Assembly (NCBI GenBank): GCA_963765295.1
Contig: CAVXVO010000005.1
Location: 310,001 to 374,000 of the forward strand
Direction of reading: 5' to 3'
Source: PALSA-612 sp963765295
GTDB taxonomy: Bacteria; Actinomycetota; Thermoleophilia; Gaiellales; Gaiellaceae
Length of the DNA stretch: 64,000 bases
The notes below the pieces were generated by a model. The model saw only the letters and a program-made list of their open reading frames with translations. It ran no database searches and had not been told where the DNA came from. This document shows, piece by piece, positions 42,533 through 50,190 of this stretch. The position numbers were made by a program, and so were the translations under genes. Numbering within the stretch: position 1 is the stretch's first letter; each line of letters begins with the position of its first letter.

Positions 42533-42891
42533 CGGTCGAGGTCGAGCGTCTTCGCGTCCGCCTCGAGGAGGAGCGGGTGCGCGTGCGGACGGCGATCGAC
42601 AACCTCCACAGCGTCCACCCCGGCTCGATGACTGACGAGGTGAGCGAGTCCTCGCTCGACAACCATCTCGCCGAGACTGCCTCGGTGACGATCGACCGCG
42701 AGATCGACTACTCGCTCGAGGAGAACGAGGAGCGGGTGCTGGCCGCGATCGACGCGGCGCTCGCCAGGATCGCGGCGGGCACCTTCGGGCGCTGCGAGCG
42801 CTGCGGGCAGCAGATCGAGGAGGAGCGCCTGGAGGCGCTTCCCTACGCGACGCTCTGCATCGAGGACAAGCGCCGGGAAGAGCAGGGCTGA
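42529..42891 (+). CDS. TraR/DksA-type zinc-finger protein with three-cysteine motif
   Basis: 120 residues. N-terminal coiled coil (VERLRVRLEEERVRVRTAIDNL), a DksA-like SLDNHLAETASVTIDREIDYSLEENEERVLAAIDAALARIAAGTFGRC, then CERCGQQIEEERLEALPYATLCIEDK. The usual CxxC-x17-CxxC motif keeps three cysteines; Asp replaces the fourth (CIED). Such proteins bind RNA polymerase secondary channel or have lost zinc. In actinobacteria this form sits before lspA. ATG overlaps the yggU stop. Confidence 0.87.
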   Translation: MTVEVERLRVRLEEERVRVRTAIDNLHSVHPGSMTDEVSESSLDNHLAETASVTIDREIDYSLEENEERVLAAIDAALARIAAGTFGRCERCGQQIEEERLEALPYATLCIEDKRREEQG

Positions 42892-42896
42892 GCCGC

Positions 42897-43466
42897 ATGG
42901 ACAGGAGAGTCGCGGTTCGCCCCGGAGAGCGCACGGACGCGTTCGCGGCGATCTCGGTTGCCGAGCGCTCGCTCTCGGCGGAGCGGAGGCAGTGGATCGG
43001 GCTCGCGGTCGTGGCGCTCGCCGCCGTCGTCGCCGACCAGCTCACGAAGCACGTCGTCGCGAGCCACATCCGGCTCGACTCGGCCGTGACCCTGATCGGC
43101 CCCGTCTCGATCCGGCACGTTCAGAACTCCGGCATCGCGTTCGGTCTCTTCTCGAGCGCAACCGCGATCGTGATCGTCCTCACCACCGTCGCCGTCGGCT
43201 GGATGCTGGTCTTCTTCGCGCGCTCCGGTGCCAGGCACCCCGCACTGCCTGTGGCGCTCGGCCTGCTGATCGGCGGGAGCGTCTCGAATCTCGTCGACCG
43301 GGTCCGGCTCGGCTACGTGACCGATTTTCTCGACCTGCGCTGGTGGCCGGCGTTCAACCTCGCCGACGCGTCGATCGTGGTCGGCGTCGCCGTGCTGCTC
43401 GGGTCGCTGCTGCTCGCCGACGGGAATCCACGCCGGCGCGCGGACACGCCGGCGGCCCGTCCCTGA
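42897..43466 (+). CDS. lspA: lipoprotein signal peptidase
   Basis: Inner-membrane aspartic protease that removes the signal peptide from diacylglyceryl prolipoproteins. 189 residues. ADQLTKHVVASH in TM1, IRHVQNSGIAFGLFS, GGSVSNLVDRVRLGYVTDFLDLRWWPAFNLADASI with the catalytic Asp pair (NLVDR and NLADAS). The N-terminus has about 30 extra hydrophilic residues. ATG at 42897, five bases after the traR-like stop. Its stop is shared with a CTG start of the next gene. Confidence 0.95.
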   Translation: MDRRVAVRPGERTDAFAAISVAERSLSAERRQWIGLAVVALAAVVADQLTKHVVASHIRLDSAVTLIGPVSIRHVQNSGIAFGLFSSATAIVIVLTTVAVGWMLVFFARSGARHPALPVALGLLIGGSVSNLVDRVRLGYVTDFLDLRWWPAFNLADASIVVGVAVLLGSLLLADGNPRRRADTPAARP

Positions 43467-44351
43467 TCCGCGTCCGAGTCGCCGACGACGCGGCCGGCCT
43501 CCGGCTCGACCGCTTCCTCGCAGGCCTGGACGCGGTTGGCTCGCGGGCCGCGGCCGAGCGGCTGCTCGACGCCGCGGAGGTGCGTGTCGACGGAATCGCT
43601 CGCGCCAAGTCGTATCGCCTCGAGGCGGGTCAGGAGGTCGAGCTCGAGCCTCCGGCGCCGGTCGAGCTCGTCGCCGAGCCGCTGGATCTCCGCATCGCCT
43701 ACGAGGACGAGCACCTGCTCGTCGTGGACAAGCCCGCCGGCGTCGCCGTCCATCCCGGCCCCGGCCACCCGACCGGCACGCTCGTGCATGCGCTGCTCGG
43801 ACGCACGGCGGGCGGCGACGAGCCGCAACGGCCGGGGATCGTCCACCGGCTCGACCGCGACACGTCCGGCCTGATGGTCGTCGCGAAGACGGAGGAGGCC
43901 TACCGCCGGCTCAAGTCGCTCGTCCGCCGTCACCGGCTCGAGCGGGAGTACCTCGCGCTCGTGCGCGGGCGGCCGGGGTCGCGGAGCGGGAGGATCGAGG
44001 CCGCGATCGGGCGCGACCGCTCCGAGCCGACCCGCCAGTCGCTCGACACGGATACGCCCCGCGACGCCGTCACGCACTTCGAGGTCGTCGAGCTCTTCCC
44101 GCAGCACGCGCTGGTGCGAGTGCGGCTCGAGACCGGGCGCACGCACCAGATCCGCGTCCATCTCGCCGCGATCGACCTCCCGGTCGTCGGGGACCGCGTC
44201 TACGGCGTCCGCGACCTCGAGCTCGACCGCCAGTTCCTGCACGCCGCCCGGCTCGCGTTTCCGCACCCGATCACCGACGCTCCGGTCGAGACCGAGTCGC
44301 CGCTCCCGCTGCGACCTCGCCGCCGCGCTCGAGCGCGCCCGCGCCGCCTAG
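43463..44351 (+). CDS. RluD-type pseudouridine synthase, apparent one-base frameshift at the C-terminus
   Basis: Modifies uridines in 23S rRNA. An S4 domain (LRLDRFLAGLDAV ... EVRVDGIARAKSYRLEAGQEVEL) precedes the catalytic domain with VVDKPAGVAVHPGPGHPTGTLVHALLG, the Asp-containing GIVHRLDRDTSGLMVVAKT, and LETGRTHQIRVHLAAI, QFLHAARLAFPHP. After ETESPLPL the frame turns Arg-rich and runs to 44464 into the rpsB leader; dropping one base near 44312 gives DLAAALERARAA and TAG at 44349-44351, the normal family end. No regular start exists; CTG at 43463 forms CTGA with the lspA stop. Confidence 0.88.
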
Positions 44352-44368
44352 CCTCGGATCGACGTTGC

Positions 44369-44493
44369 TACCCTTGTGTGGCTTCTGCCACCCGACCCGG
44401 CGGCAGACGCTCGAGAGGCGGTGCCGGCTCTGAGCCGGTTCCTCTCGGCGCCGCCGGCTTGTAGCAACCAAACCGTTGAAGGGAGCTGGACCC
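44369..44493 (+). promoter_or_regulatory. rpsB promoter and structured leader
   Basis: A TACCCT -10-like box (44369-44374) precedes a 5' leader of about 110 bases. Within it a nested hairpin is perfect in three tiers: 44397-44404 with 44450-44457 (8 bp), 44412-44418 with 44441-44447 (7 bp), and 44424-44429 with 44433-44438 (6 bp). A GGGAG ribosome site comes about eight bases before the GTG. The structure could be a binding site for autoregulation by S2, as in other bacteria, but the fold here has no known family name to me. Confidence 0.55.
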
Positions 44494-45342
44494 GTGTCCG
44501 TCGTATCCATGAAGGACCTGCTGGAGGCTGGAGTCCACTTCGGCCACCAGACCCGCCGCTGGAACCCGAAGATGAAGCGATTCATCTTCGCCGAGCGCGG
44601 CGGCATCTACATCATCGACCTCCAGAAGACGCTCGAGCTGCTCGAGGAGTCGCACGCATTCGTCCGCAACATCGCCGAGCGCGGCGGCAGCGTGCTGTTC
44701 GTCGGCACGAAGAAGCAGGCGCAGGACGCCGTCGAGGAGCAGGCGACGCGCGTCGGCATGCCGTACGTCAACCACCGCTGGCTCGGCGGCCTGCTGACGA
44801 ACTGGCGCACGATCTCCGAGCGCATCGAGCGTCTCCACGAGCTTCGCCGCCTGAAGGACGAGGGCCAGCTCGAGCTGCTGCCGCCCAAGGAGCGGATCAC
44901 GCTCGGCGGCGAGCTGGAGAAGCTGAACGCGAACCTCGGGGGCGTCGCCGACATGCGCCGGCAGCCGGACGCCATCTTCATCATCGACCTCCGCAAGGAG
45001 CAGCTCGCAGTCCGCGAGGCCTTCCGGCTCGGCGTGCCCGTCGTCGGGCTCGTCGACACGAACTGCGATCCGGACGAGGCCACCTATGTCATTCCCGGAA
45101 ACGACGACGCGATCCGCTCCTGCTCGCTCGTCACGCGCGTGATCGCCGACGGGATCGCCGTCGGCAAGCAGAAGGTGACCGCCGAGGAGCTGCAGGCGCC
45201 GGCCGCGCCCGAGCCTGCGCCCGCCGCCGAGGCTGCGCCAGCCGCAGAGGCGGAGCCGCCGGCCGAGGCATCCGAGCCTGAGGCTGCCGCCGCCGCCCCA
45301 GTGCCCGAGGCCGCTCCGGCCGCGGAGGAGGTGCCCTCGTGA
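44494..45342 (+). CDS. rpsB: 30S ribosomal protein S2 with Ala/Pro/Glu-rich tail
   Basis: Small-subunit protein, 282 residues. Core landmarks: MKDLLEAGVHFGHQTRRWNPKMKRFIFAERGGIYIIDLQKT, VLFVGTKKQAQDAV, YVNHRWLGGLLTNWRTI and VVGLVDTNCDPDEATYVIPGNDDAIRS. A C-terminal low-complexity tail of about 52 residues (rich in Ala, Pro, Glu) is added after about residue 230, common in actinobacteria. GTG at 44494 was chosen for the ribosome site and the VSVVSMKDLL terminus. Its stop overlaps tsf (GTGA). Confidence 0.97.
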   Translation: MSVVSMKDLLEAGVHFGHQTRRWNPKMKRFIFAERGGIYIIDLQKTLELLEESHAFVRNIAERGGSVLFVGTKKQAQDAVEEQATRVGMPYVNHRWLGGLLTNWRTISERIERLHELRRLKDEGQLELLPPKERITLGGELEKLNANLGGVADMRRQPDAIFIIDLRKEQLAVREAFRLGVPVVGLVDTNCDPDEATYVIPGNDDAIRSCSLVTRVIADGIAVGKQKVTAEELQAPAAPEPAPAAEAAPAAEAEPPAEASEPEAAAAAPVPEAAPAAEEVPS

Positions 45343-46136
45343 CCGAGATCCCGGCGAGCCTCGTCAAGGAGCTCCGCGAGCGAACCGGCGCGGGGATGAT
45401 GGATTGCAAGCGCGCCCTGGTCGAGACCGAGGGCGACATGGATGCCGCGGTCAAGGCAATCCGCGAGCGGGGCCTCGCGCAGGCGGCGAAAAAGGCCGGG
45501 CGCGAGACGACGGAGGGCAAGGTCGTCTTCGACCTGTCTACGGAGGACGTCGGCGCGATGGTCGCCGTCGGCTGCGAGACGGAGCCCGTCTCGAACACCG
45601 CCGACTTCATGGTCTTCGCGCAGCGCGTGCTCGCGGCCGTCGAGAAGCACGGGCCGAACGCGGTCGAGGAGCTCGACGGCGAGCGGGCCGAGCTGATCGC
45701 CAAGCTGGGCGAGAACGTCGTCGTGCGCGACGCCGTCCGTTACCAGGCAGGGGGCGGCGACGACGTGCTGAGCGCCTACGTCCACCCGCCCGCGAACAAG
45801 CTGGGCGTGCTCGTCCACGCTCGCGGCGACGGCGACCAGGCCTACCGCATCGCAATGCACATCGCCGCCTCGGCGCCGCTCTACGTCAGCCGCGGCGACG
45901 TGCCCGAGGCGGAGATCACCGCCGAGAAGGAGATCCTCGCCAAGCAGCCCGACGTCCAGGACAAGCCCGACGAGGTGCGCGAGAAGATCGTCGAGGGCCG
46001 GATCCGCAAGTGGCTCGAGGAGATCGTGCTCGAGGACCAAGCCTGGATCCACGACCCGAACCGCAGGGTCCGAGACGTGCTTGCCGAGTCGGAGATCGAG
46101 GTGCTCGAGTTCCGGCGCCTGTCCGTGGCAGAGTAA
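45339..46136 (+). CDS. tsf: elongation factor Ts
   Basis: Nucleotide exchange factor for EF-Tu. 265 residues. N-terminal UBA-like domain SLVKELRERTGAGMMDCKRALVETEGDMDAAVKAIRERG, then AAVGCETEPV-type segment (VAVGCETEPVSNTADFM), AYVHPPANKLGVLVHARGD, MHIAASAPLYVSRGDVP and C-terminal helices. GTG start overlaps the rpsB stop. Slightly longer than the E. coli-minimal core. Part of the rpsB-tsf-pyrH-frr block. Confidence 0.97.
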   Translation: MTEIPASLVKELRERTGAGMMDCKRALVETEGDMDAAVKAIRERGLAQAAKKAGRETTEGKVVFDLSTEDVGAMVAVGCETEPVSNTADFMVFAQRVLAAVEKHGPNAVEELDGERAELIAKLGENVVVRDAVRYQAGGGDDVLSAYVHPPANKLGVLVHARGDGDQAYRIAMHIAASAPLYVSRGDVPEAEITAEKEILAKQPDVQDKPDEVREKIVEGRIRKWLEEIVLEDQAWIHDPNRRVRDVLAESEIEVLEFRRLSVAE

Positions 46137-46140
46137 GCGC

Positions 46141-46896
46141 GTGACGGCGAGTCCGACGCCCGCTCCCGCACCCGCCGCGAGCTTCAAGCGCATCCTGCTG
46201 AAGCTCTCCGGCGAGGCGCTCTCCGGCGACCGTGACTTCGGCATCGACCAGGAACGCGTCGAATCGCTGTCCGACGAGGTCGTCGGCGTCCACCGCCAGG
46301 GTGTCGAGCTCGCGATCGTCGTCGGCGGCGGGAACATCATCCGCGGCATGGACCGCGCCGCGGCCGGGATGGACCGCTCGACTGCGGACTACGCGGGCAT
46401 GCTCGGAAGCGTCCTCAACGCCCTCACGGTGCAGGACGCGCTCGAGCGGCGCGACGCCCAGACGCGGGTGCTCTCGGCGATCACGGTCGCCGAGGTGGCC
46501 GAGCCGTACATCCGCCGCCGCGCCGTCCGCCATCTCGAGAAGGGGCGCATCGTCATCTTCGCGGCCGGAACCGGCAACCCGTTCTTCACCACCGACACGG
46601 CCGCGGCGCTGCGCGCGCTCGAGGTCGGCGCGGAGGCGATCCTGATGGCGAAGAACGAGGTCGAGGGCGTCTACGACGGCGACCCGAGGCTCGACCCGGA
46701 CGTGAAGCTCCTGCCCAGGCTGACCCACCTCGAGGCGATCGAGCGCGGCCTCAAGGTGATGGACACGACCGCGCTCTCCCTCTGCATGGACAACAGGCTG
46801 CCGATCTACGTCTTCGGTCTCGCGGACGGCAACATCCGCCGCGTCGTCTCCGGGGAGCGGGTCGGCACGATCATTTCGACCCCCGGAGGCGAGTGA
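46141..46896 (+). CDS. pyrH: uridylate kinase
   Basis: UMP kinase of the amino-acid-kinase fold, 251 residues. FKRILLKLSGEALSGD, VELAIVVGGGNIIRGMDRAAAGMDRSTADYAGMLGSVLNALTVQDALE, IFAAGTGNPFFTTDTAAALRALEVGAEAILMAKNEVEGVYDGDP are all present, plus MDTTALSLCMDNRLPIYVF. GTG at 46141, four bases after tsf. Overlaps frr (GTGA). Confidence 0.97.
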   Translation: MTASPTPAPAPAASFKRILLKLSGEALSGDRDFGIDQERVESLSDEVVGVHRQGVELAIVVGGGNIIRGMDRAAAGMDRSTADYAGMLGSVLNALTVQDALERRDAQTRVLSAITVAEVAEPYIRRRAVRHLEKGRIVIFAAGTGNPFFTTDTAAALRALEVGAEAILMAKNEVEGVYDGDPRLDPDVKLLPRLTHLEAIERGLKVMDTTALSLCMDNRLPIYVFGLADGNIRRVVSGERVGTIISTPGGE

Positions 46897-47465
46897 GAGT
46901 GGCTGCCACGATCGACGAGTTCATCTCAGACGCGACCCGACGGATGGACAAGTCCGTCGAGTCCACACACGAGCACTTCAACTCGGTGCGCACCGGCCGC
47001 GCGTCGGCAGCGCTGCTCGACCGCATCTCGGTCGAGTACTACGGCACGCCGACCCCGCTCAAGCAGATGGCGACGATCAACGTCCCCGAGCCGCGGATGC
47101 TGACGATCCAGCCGTTCGACCCCTCGCAGATCAAGGCGATCGAGAAGGCGATCATGGAGTCGGACCTCGGCCTTCAGCCTTCGAACGACGGCAAGCTGAT
47201 CCGGCTTCCGATCCCCCAGTTGACCGAGGAGCGGCGCAAGGAGCTCGTCAAGGTCACGAGGAACTACGCCGAGGAGGGGCGCGTGGCCGTGCGCAACGTG
47301 CGGCGCGACGTCATGCGACACCTCGAGGAGCTCGTACGGTCGGGGCAGGTCGGCGACGACGAGGAGCGGCGCGCCGAAGGCGCCGTCCAGAAGCTGACCG
47401 ACGACCACGTCCACAAGATCGACGAGCTCTTGAAGCGCAAGGAAGCGGAGATCATGGAGGTCTGA
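46893..47465 (+). CDS. frr: ribosome recycling factor
   Basis: 190 residues: MDKSVESTHEHFNSVRTGRASAALLDRISVEYYGTPTPLKQMATINVPEPRMLTIQPFD, IEKAIMESDLGLQPSNDGKLIRLPIPQLTEERRKELVK and the C-terminal helix. With EF-G it splits post-termination ribosomes. GTG at 46893 overlaps the pyrH stop; GTG at 46899 is an alternative. Confidence 0.97.
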   Translation: MRVAATIDEFISDATRRMDKSVESTHEHFNSVRTGRASAALLDRISVEYYGTPTPLKQMATINVPEPRMLTIQPFDPSQIKAIEKAIMESDLGLQPSNDGKLIRLPIPQLTEERRKELVKVTRNYAEEGRVAVRNVRRDVMRHLEELVRSGQVGDDEERRAEGAVQKLTDDHVHKIDELLKRKEAEIMEV

Positions 47466-47474
47466 GCCCGCCCT

Positions 47475-48248
47475 GTGGCCCTGCTCTCCCGCCCGCACGT
47501 GAACTTCATGACGCGCATCCGGTCGCTCAGGCGGCTCCGGCCGCTCCCGGAGCGCGAGTCGCCGGACGTCGCGCAGTCGGTGGCCATCATCATGGACGGC
47601 AACGGCCGCTGGGCGAAGCGGCGGCACCTGCCGACGGCGGCCGGACACCGCGCAGGGGCGCGCACCGTACGCAGGATCGTCGAGGCGTCCATCGACCTCG
47701 GAATCCACGACCTGTCGATCTTCGCGTTCTCGACCGAGAACTGGTCTCGCCCGCGTGAAGAGGTCGACGCGCTGATGGAGATCTTCGCCGAGACGATCGA
47801 GCGTGAGCTGCCTGACCTGGCGGAGCAGGGCGTGCGCGTGCGGTTCATCGGCCGCCGCGACCGCGCGCCGGAGGGGCTCCGCAGCCGCATGGCCGCGATG
47901 GAGGACCGGACGGAGCTGAACTCCCGGCTGAACCTGTGGGTCGCGTTCGACTACGGCGGCCGCGCGGAGCTCGTCGAGGCCGCGCGCCGGATCGTCGAGA
48001 GCGGGGTGGAGGCGGACGAGATCGACGAGAACGTGTTCGCCGCGAATCTCGACGCGCCGGAGCTGCCCGACCCCGACCTGCTCATCCGCACGTCCGGCGA
48101 GCTTCGCATCTCGAACTTCCTCCTCTGGCAGCTCGCGTACGCCGAGCTCGCCTTCGTCGACAAGCTCTGGCCCGACTTCGGCCCACGTGACCTCGAGCAC
48201 GCGCTCGGCGAGTACGCGAGCCGGCGGCGGCGCTTCGGCGGCCGATGA
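47475..48248 (+). CDS. uppS: isoprenyl (undecaprenyl-type) diphosphate synthase
   Basis: Cis-prenyltransferase making the polyprenyl carrier for peptidoglycan. 257 residues. SVAIIMDGNGRWAKRR (catalytic Asp41), GHRAGARTVRRIVEASIDLGI, LSIFAFSTENWSRPREEV, VRVRFIGRRD and PDPDLLIRTSGELRISNFLLWQLAYAELAFVDKLWPDF are diagnostic. An N-terminal extension of about 30 residues. GTG at 47475. Ends ATGA into cdsA. Confidence 0.96.
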   Translation: MALLSRPHVNFMTRIRSLRRLRPLPERESPDVAQSVAIIMDGNGRWAKRRHLPTAAGHRAGARTVRRIVEASIDLGIHDLSIFAFSTENWSRPREEVDALMEIFAETIERELPDLAEQGVRVRFIGRRDRAPEGLRSRMAAMEDRTELNSRLNLWVAFDYGGRAELVEAARRIVESGVEADEIDENVFAANLDAPELPDPDLLIRTSGELRISNFLLWQLAYAELAFVDKLWPDFGPRDLEHALGEYASRRRRFGGR

Positions 48249-49108
48249 CCGACCAGCCGCACCCCATCCAGGTCACACCGCGTCCCGACCGGCGCGGCAG
48301 GTCGTCGATGACGAACCTGGCCTCCAGACTGCTCGTCGCCGCGATCGGGCTGCCGCTCGTCATCGGCCTCGTCTGGCTCGGGCACTGGTGGCTGTTCGCC
48401 CTCGTACTCGTCGCAGGCGTGGTCGCACTCCACGAGCTGTACACGATGACGAAGCCGCTGCGGCCGATCGGGATCGCCGGTCACGCGGGCCTCGTCGGCG
48501 TCCTGATCGCCATCCAGGTGGGCACGACGACCTGGGCGCTCGGTGCCCTGCTCGGTTCGCTCGGGCTTGCGTTCCTACTCAAGGGTCTTGCGGGCACGAG
48601 CGGCTCGGCGACCGTGAGCGTGGCGACGACGCTGCTCGGGCCGGCGTGGATCGGCTTCGGCCTCGGCTTCGTGCTGATCCTGCGCGCGATCCCGGACCAC
48701 GGGCGGCTCGCGTCGCTGACGCTGCTGCTCGCTGTCTTCGCCGACGACACCTTCGCGTACCTCGGCGGCCGCGCCCTCGGCCGGCACAAGCTCGCCCCGG
48801 CCCTCTCGCCCGGCAAGACGCTCGAGGGCTTCGTCGTCGGGAGCATCGCCTGCGTCTTCGTCACCTTCGTCGCTCTCTACCACGACAAGAACACGTACCT
48901 CTCGATCGGCCAGGCGCTGCTGCTCGGCCTCGTGATCGCCGTCGCTGCCCCGGCCGGCGACCTGTTCGAGTCGATGCTCAAACGGGACATGGGCGCAAAG
49001 GACACGGGCAGCCTGCTCGGCGGCCACGGCGGCATGCTCGACCGCATCGACTCGATCCTGTTCGCCTCGGTCGCGGCCTTCTACACGATCCTCGCCTACA
49101 CCACCTGA
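48245..49108 (+). CDS. cdsA: phosphatidate cytidylyltransferase
   Basis: Makes CDP-diacylglycerol for phospholipids. 287 residues with about eight TM helices. C-terminal signature DLFESMLKRDMGAKDTGSLLGGHGGMLDRIDSILFASVAAF is clear, as is AVFADDTFAYLGGRALGRHKLAPALSPGKTLEGFVVG. N-terminal cytoplasmic tail of about 30 residues. ATG overlaps the uppS stop; a later ATG at 48308 would trim the tail. pgsA, which uses its product, is at 61949. Confidence 0.95.
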   Translation: MTDQPHPIQVTPRPDRRGRSSMTNLASRLLVAAIGLPLVIGLVWLGHWWLFALVLVAGVVALHELYTMTKPLRPIGIAGHAGLVGVLIAIQVGTTTWALGALLGSLGLAFLLKGLAGTSGSATVSVATTLLGPAWIGFGLGFVLILRAIPDHGRLASLTLLLAVFADDTFAYLGGRALGRHKLAPALSPGKTLEGFVVGSIACVFVTFVALYHDKNTYLSIGQALLLGLVIAVAAPAGDLFESMLKRDMGAKDTGSLLGGHGGMLDRIDSILFASVAAFYTILAYTT

Positions 49109-49128
49109 CCCCCTACACTGGAACGCAG

Positions 49129-50190
49129 ATGAAACGGATCGCCCTCCTGGGCGCCACCGGTTCGATCGGGAGGCAGGCGCTCGAGATCATCGACGCGCAC
49201 CCCGACCTCGAGCTCGTCGCGGCGGCATCCGGGTCACAGCCGATCGACGGGCTGGCACCGCTCACGCAGGTCGGAGGCGACCTCGTCGAGTTGCTCGAGC
49301 GGGCCGAGCCCGATGTCGTGCTGAACGCCGTCGTCGGCTTCGCGGGCCTGCCGGCGACGCTCTGGACGCTCGAGCGCGGCGCCGATCTCGCGCTCGCGAA
49401 CAAGGAGAGCCTGGTCGCGGCTGGCGCGCTCGCGCTCCGTGCGCGGGAGCGGGGAGGAGGGAAGCTGCTGCCCGTCGACAGCGAGCATTCGGCGCTCTTC
49501 CAGTGCCTGGAGAACCGATCCGCCGCAGAAATCGAATCCCTGGTGCTGACCGCATCCGGTGGACCGTTCCGGGGGCGCGTCCGCGAGGAGCTGACCGGCG
49601 TCACGCCCGAGGAGGCACTTGCCCACCCAACCTGGAGCATGGGACCGAAGATCACGATCGACTCGGCGACGCTCGCCAACAAAGGACTCGAGCTGATCGA
49701 GGCGCATTTCCTCTTCGGCGTGCCGTACGAGCGGATCGAGATCGTCGTCCACCCGGCTTCGGTCGTGCACTCGATCGTCCGCTTTCGCGACGGGGCCGCA
49801 CTGGCCCATATCGGCTACCCGGACATGCGCGTGCCGATCTCGTACGCGCTCACCTATCCCGAGCGCGCCGCGACGCCCGTGCCGCCGCTCGACTTCGCGT
49901 CCGGGCTCACCCTCGAGTTCCACGCGCCGGACGCCGACACGTTCCCCATGCTCACTCTGGCCCGCGAGTCCGGCCTGCGCGGGGGCACGTTCCCCTGCGC
50001 GTTCAACGCGGCCAACGAGGTCGCCGTCGCCGCGTTCCTCGAAGGCCGCATCGGCTTCCTCGAGATCGCCGAGACCGTCGAGCGGACGCTCGACACCGTC
50101 TCCGGCGAGCCGGCGGCCGACCTCGACGAGCTGATCCGGGCGGACGCCGGGGCGCGCCGCGTCGCAGAGACGGCCCTGCAGCCCGCATGA
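49129..50190 (+). CDS. dxr: 1-deoxy-D-xylulose 5-phosphate reductoisomerase
   Basis: Second step of the MEP isoprenoid pathway. 353 residues. RIALLGATGSIGRQALEII (NADPH site), ALANKESLVAAGALAL, LLPVDSEHSALFQCL (metal Asp/Glu), LTASGGPFRG, PTWSMGPKITIDSATLANKGLELIEAHFLF and VHPASVVHSIVRFRDG are diagnostic. ATG at 49129. A TACACT hexamer (49114-49119) lies nine bases before it in the 20-bp gap after cdsA and could be a secondary promoter. Its stop overlaps rseP (ATGA). Confidence 0.97.
   Translation: MKRIALLGATGSIGRQALEIIDAHPDLELVAAASGSQPIDGLAPLTQVGGDLVELLERAEPDVVLNAVVGFAGLPATLWTLERGADLALANKESLVAAGALALRARERGGGKLLPVDSEHSALFQCLENRSAAEIESLVLTASGGPFRGRVREELTGVTPEEALAHPTWSMGPKITIDSATLANKGLELIEAHFLFGVPYERIEIVVHPASVVHSIVRFRDGAALAHIGYPDMRVPISYALTYPERAATPVPPLDFASGLTLEFHAPDADTFPMLTLARESGLRGGTFPCAFNAANEVAVAAFLEGRIGFLEIAETVERTLDTVSGEPAADLDELIRADAGARRVAETALQPA

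Noticed and set aside
44352..44464. The longer uncorrected end of the RluD frame
   Set aside because: It would cover the rpsB promoter and leader, and consists of Arg-rich non-family residues.
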